From positions 3,703,001 through 3,767,000 of the forward strand of contig CP071495.1 of the NCBI GenBank assembly GCA_017354895.1: a stretch of DNA of 64,000 bases, written 5' to 3'. Position numbers and translations under genes: made by a program. This DNA is from Podospora comata (lineage: Eukaryota; Ascomycota; Sordariomycetes; Sordariales; Podosporaceae). The notes beneath the pieces were generated by a model. That model was not told where the DNA came from, did no database searches, and saw only the letters and a program-made list of their open reading frames with translations. This document shows positions 59,427-64,000 of the stretch, piece by piece. The first letter of the stretch is position 1. Every line of letters starts with the position of its first letter.

Positions 59427-62027
59427 TTTGGGCGGTTTGTCTCTCTTCCCGTAATATGTGGAGGAATGTATAAGAGGTATAAACACGAGGTGAAGTATAA
59501 GACTAACAAACACCAAGACAGAACAACAACACGCTCAACTCAACACACCGCGACAACAGCAGACAAGAAGCACAAGATATATCACCCCCCCCGGGACCAT
59601 CGAGGCCCTCACTCGTCTTACTCGTCTCACCTCTCTCTACCTACCCCATTCCTCACCATCAAAAAAACCGCAACCGCCGCATATCCTGTGTGCACGTTAC
59701 CTTGATGCAACCTCACCCTCACCGAACCGCAGATCCCTTTTCGCACCTCACAAAACGCAAGCGGCGTTTGCAAATTCATCTACTATAACCCACAACGGCA
59801 TATTGCCGCCCTGACAAGAGAAATGTACAGTGCCGATCACTTCACCTTTTCAGGTCCCCTAGTGACGGGCAATGCCGCAAAACTACCGCATCTCGGAGGT
59901 AAGATGCTGCATCGCCAACAGAGAAGCCGCGTCAACATAGCCGATATGAATGCCTACCTACCTCCTCCGCCGCGGCGCGCGGGATGATGAAGATGTGATA
60001 ATCGCTACGCTAGGTAGGTACCTCCTGATGGTACGCTTGCGGGGACACTCCATAGGTGGGATCCCTTCCGGTTTGTTGAGACCTCGCCTACTCACCCACA
60101 AAGTGACAGTGGGACTGGATCTCGCAATAACACAACAACAACAACTAAGCAGCTGTAGGGGTAGTAGCGTAGCGAGACCCTCTCTGAATATCTTGTCTGA
60201 GAAGCAAGCCAAGCACCATGTCTGTTTTCGTCAGTGGCTACCGGCCGTGGTTGCACAATCTCAATTTCTAGGGACTCGCGTGAGGGGGGGAGGAGCTCAT
60301 GACTTCAAGATTTGTCTTGCTCTCCATGCTCCCAAGTCATCGGCCTCAAAACCGCTGGCTTGTCATTCTTGACGACTCAATGCTCGGTGTTAACATCACC
60401 GCTGTGACAAAACCCGCGTCGTGTTGGCCCGAAGCCGAAACCGGAGCAACCCCCCAAAGTACGGCTCATAGCGGATGGCAATAAGGACGCCTCCTTGGCT
60501 CAGAGGAAAAGCCAGCCCCTTTCACTTACACAACCACAACTCCAAGTTGCCCAAACACTCACCGCACCTTCGCAGTCCTGCAGGAATCTCAAGATCAGCA
60601 CTCCCCCTCCTCAAAACCAACTCCAACAAACCCCGCCATCTCAAAAATCTCGCTCAAAACTTCAACCCTCGGCATTGACGTCCCTCGATGGAGCCACAAC
60701 CCCACCCAATGACACGATGCCCAGTAAAGTTATCTGATCCGTCCCTCGTCCAGGGACCCCTTGTTGACCAAATCCACTCCACACGCTCTCCTGAACCCCT
60801 GTCAAGATATTGAATCGGGGGTTTCAGCAACGGCTTTTTTCCCGATGTTTTTTTTCCCCTCACCCCACCTCCCTTCACACCCTTTCTTGATCACCACCAC
60901 CTACCACCACCACCTACCACATGTTCTGGGAGCACAGGACTTCTGCCACCACCACCACTACTCTACTCACCCATCCAATGAGCAATAGCAAGCCACACCT
61001 TCCCCCACCCACTGCATTGGTCAATGGTTCGGGGCCACATCCAAATGAGGGAATCCCCTTCATGAGAAACGCTCGGCCGACTGTCTTCCGCAGCGTGACA
61101 TCACATACTACATACACACACACCATCACCCTGAACCCCTTTTTGCCTGTTTTTGTTTGTTATAGGTTAATACCGTACGCACGTACATACATACCTGTAT
61201 CCTTCTTGTACGGCATTGCACATGTTTGCCTGCAGCAAGGCAACAATGGGATGGGATGGGATATCCCTCTCGCCACATGCCCGGCCACGCCATCTTCACA
61301 GATCCGTACCCACTTGTTCGCAGACAGCAAAAGGCCATGAACCTGGTCACACACATGGCCAAGTCTCGCTTGCGGAGACAGAAGGGAGCTAGAGGCCGGC
61401 GAGGAAGCCATCTCGGTGCATCGGTCGAGTCGATACCGCGCCCTCCTTCCCGTCTTGCATCCAGGAAAGTAGTTGCTAGTCCCGACCACCGGCGCGTCAT
61501 CTTGCCGTATTCAAGGGCTCGAGAATCACGAGCCAATGTCCAACAAACCTGAACCTAGCCCCAGACCCTTCAAGAGCGGGGTTTTTTTTTCTTGTCGTAA
61601 GGTCTAGTAGTGAAGACCCGGGAATGGGGTATCATTCCGGCTAGCATCCAGCACCCATACATATCCAAACATGGATGGGTTGGATTCGCTAGTCTAGCAG
61701 ATGCAGGTTCACCAAAGTCAAAAGTTGCCGGTCGTACCTGGTCTTTCCCTCTCCTGCTTTCTTTCCTTTTTCCTCTCCTCTGTATCAAGAACTGCAAGAA
61801 GAGTGTCACCCCGATTATTGTACCTCTCTTGTTAGCATTCTTCCTTGAATAAAAAGTAGCAGAAAGGGATATCCCGCTGCCCACCCCCATGCGTTAATCC
61901 TGTCCTGTAACGTCACCACACACTACCACGACACGGCAAAGAACCTCTCGACACGACATAGAAAGCGGGAATTAACCGACAGTCGTGTCCCTTCCCGTAG
62001 CCAGCTCGGGAAAACATACCAGACAAT
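59427..62027. other. 2.6-kb gene-free region upstream of the NRPS gene
   Basis: No gene or RNA is recognised. Frames up to 140 codons on both strands lack domains and splice support. The region holds the divergent promoters of the acetyltransferase and NRPS genes. Confidence 0.5.
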
Positions 62028-64000
62028 ATGCATCTCGCCCAGCACGCACCCGGCATTCTGGGTGGCCTCCGCCGCGATGCCATGCAGCTCGACACCCAGA
62101 CCCTTCCTCTAGACTCTGTTACCAGGACGCTACCAGTACCCGAATCAGAGTCTGCTCTCGACGCCCTTCTTCTCGCCTGGGGTGCTCTCCTCCAAAGACA
62201 ACGAGGCGATGACGACAGAGTAGAACAGTTCTCCTGGGGCCACAAGTCGCAAAGCTCACCATCAGAGATCTCCACCCGCTTTTCCCTCAAAGCCCTCGGT
62301 CTCGAATTGACCAGGTCACGATCAGAGTCTGTATCAACCTTCCTGCAGGCCGTCAAGACTTCAACCGAGAACATCGCCCGCCCAGGGCTCCTCTACCTCT
62401 TCTTCAATGACGAGAAAGAGACCTCCTTTCCCCAAAAAGAGACGGCTGGACCATCTGTATGTACTCCACCGTTGACCCCCCCGCCCCTGAAACACGACTG
62501 ACTGACAATCCCCAGCAATTCGACTTCCAACTCCGTGTCTCCAAGCATGCTTCTGCCCTCACCCTCGAGGGCGTTTACCCTACCACCGAAAAGCCCGACT
62601 CCCTCAACTCCCGGCAGGCCGGAGACAGACTCGAAACCCTAATTCAACTTGTCAATATCATCACCACTCAGCCCGAAGCCCCCATCTCGGCCCTCCTCGA
62701 GCCCCTCGGCCGTGACCTCGACCAAATATGGGCCTGGAACGCCGAAATGCCCCCTCTGATCGACCGGACGATGCAAGACATTATCTCTGAGCAGGCCGCC
62801 GCTCGCCCGGACAAGATTGCGCTTTCCTCGTGGGATGGCCAATGGACCTACGCCGAGCTCGAGCTCATGTCTACCCGCCTGGCGCATCACCTCGTTTCTC
62901 AGGGCATCACAGTTGGTGTTAATGTACCGCTATGCTTCGAAAAGTGCCGGTGGACCATCGTCGCTTTGTTGGCCATCATGAAGGCTGGTGGCGCATTTGC
63001 CTTGACGGACCCAACATCTCAGCCAGAGGGCAGACTGCGCGCCATGGTGGAGCAAACCGGCGGCAAGCTGGTCGTTGCCTCCGCCGCTCAGACTGAGCTG
63101 GCGAAGCGTCTTGTTCCTGAAGATGGCAGCCAGGTGGTAACGGTGAACGAGGAGCTGTTCCAGTCTTTCTCCACCATCGAGGGCGAGCTCCCCCCATTGC
63201 CCACTATCCCGACTGTCACCTCTCCTCTCTACATCCAGTTCACCTCTGGCAGCACAGGCAAGCCCAAGGGTGTCGTTGTTTCTCACGCCAACTTCACCAG
63301 CGGTGCCATTCCCCGTGCTGAGGCGGTGGGGTACAAGTCTTCTACCAAGTGCTTCGAGTTTGCCAGTTATGCCTTCGATGTCAGCATCGATTGCATGCTC
63401 TGCACTCTGTCAGTCGGTGGTACCATCTGCATCCCCTCTGATGCCGACCGCATGAATGACCTTGGCGGTGCCATCAGGGCCAGTGGCGCCAACATGGCGC
63501 ACATGACACCCAGTGTTGCGCGTGTGCTCGATCCCGCCGTGATTGCTGAGCTTGACGTCTTAGGATTGGGCGGTGAAGCCATCTCGGCTTCTGATGCGGC
63601 TGCGTGGAGCAAGGGCAAGACCAGCGTCATTATCGCGTATGGCCCCTCCGAATGCACTGTCGGCTGCACTGTCAACAACACCTTTGCCAAGAACAAGGAC
63701 GAGCGCAAGGTGTTTACGACCGGAAACATTGGCCGTGGTGTCGGCGGTGTAGGCTGGATTGTCGACCCCGAGGACCACGACCGTCTGGTTCCTGTCGGAT
63801 CAGTCGGCGAGCTGCTGGTGGAAGGCCCCGTCGTCGGTCTTGGTTACTTGGGTGAGGCCGAGAAGACGGCTGAGGTGTTTATTGAGGACCCTGTATGGTT
63901 GGTTGCCGGACACAAAGAGATCCCTGGCAGAACCGGCCGGCTCTACAAGACTGGTGATCTTGTTCGGTACGATGCTGATGGGTCTGGTGACTTTGTCTTC
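62028..64000 (+). CDS. Non-ribosomal peptide synthetase, N-terminal part with adenylation domain (cut by window edge)
   Basis: There are two exons so far, 62028-62456 and 62516 to the window end, with a 59-nt intron; 638 residues are visible. Residues 1 to about 220 are not a complete condensation domain (no HHxxxDG). They look like a shortened condensation-like N-terminus, ending in LNSRQAGDRLETLIQLVNII. The adenylation domain starts near residue 225 (IDRTMQDIISEQAAARPDK). It carries the core A3 motif FTSGSTGKPKGVVVSH, A4 FASYAFDVSIDCM and A5 AYGPSECTVGC, then GRLYKTGDLVRY at the edge. It should activate an amino acid for peptide assembly; the product cannot be predicted. The carrier domain and later modules lie outside. 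Confidence 0.93.

Noticed and set aside
57408-60735. A 16-bp string AAAGTTATCTGATCCG that appears near 57410 and again near 60726
   Set aside because: One shared 16-mer in 64 kb is expected about by chance, and the flanks do not match.

Overview
This is 64 kb of nuclear DNA from a filamentous ascomycete, most likely a Sordariomycete of the Neurospora/Podospora type (Sordariales). The evidence is the gene style and content. Introns are short (mostly 45-100 nt, GT..AG, often with a CTAAC-like branch site), exons are GC-rich, and tryptophan synthase alpha and beta are fused in one gene. There is also a HET-domain non-self-recognition gene, a CFEM protein, the fusion protein Prm1 and part of a non-ribosomal peptide synthetase (NRPS). 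The species assignment is inference. I see no virus-derived element, LTR element, CRISPR array or operon.

Layout, left to right: the 5' part of a cytochrome P450 (-, runs off the left edge); a small secreted Cys-rich protein (-); a gap holding a 193-bp inverted-repeat element; HAS1 helicase (+); a formaldehyde-activating enzyme (+); an unrecognised 172-residue protein (-); an SDR-fold protein without the usual catalytic residues (-); two intron-containing tRNA genes, Glu(CTC) and Gln(TTG) (+); a HET-domain protein (+); tryptophan synthase (-); PRM1 (-); mitochondrial ribosomal protein bL28m (-) diverging from a HAUS4-like augmin subunit (+); mitochondrial aspartate aminotransferase with two microexons (-); a CFEM protein (+); an NADP-dependent alcohol dehydrogenase (-); a secreted beta-propeller (+); a 1250-residue disordered protein (-); a decayed sugar-transporter pseudogene (+); a membrane-anchored RlpA-like protein (+); a non-autonomous hAT-like transposon; a C2H2 zinc-finger protein (-); ER lectin Yos9 (+); a Zn2Cys6 transcription factor (+); a full-length ABCB transporter with a long GA microsatellite in an intron (-); a GNAT acetyltransferase with a polyglutamine tail (-); and the 5' part of an NRPS (+, runs off the right edge).

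The genes are mostly unrelated housekeeping and accessory functions. Several encode proteins for the cell surface or secretion (Cys-rich protein, CFEM, propeller, RlpA-like, Prm1). The P450 and NRPS at opposite ends are about 61 kb apart and show no sign of being one cluster. The most unusual signals are the 3-nt and 10-nt exons of the aspartate aminotransferase gene, the SDR protein lacking Y-x3-K, the two TIR elements, the unrecognised 172-residue protein and the NRPS with an atypical N-terminus. Exon boundaries were read by eye from splice signals, reading frame and protein-family conservation; no alignment or search was run.
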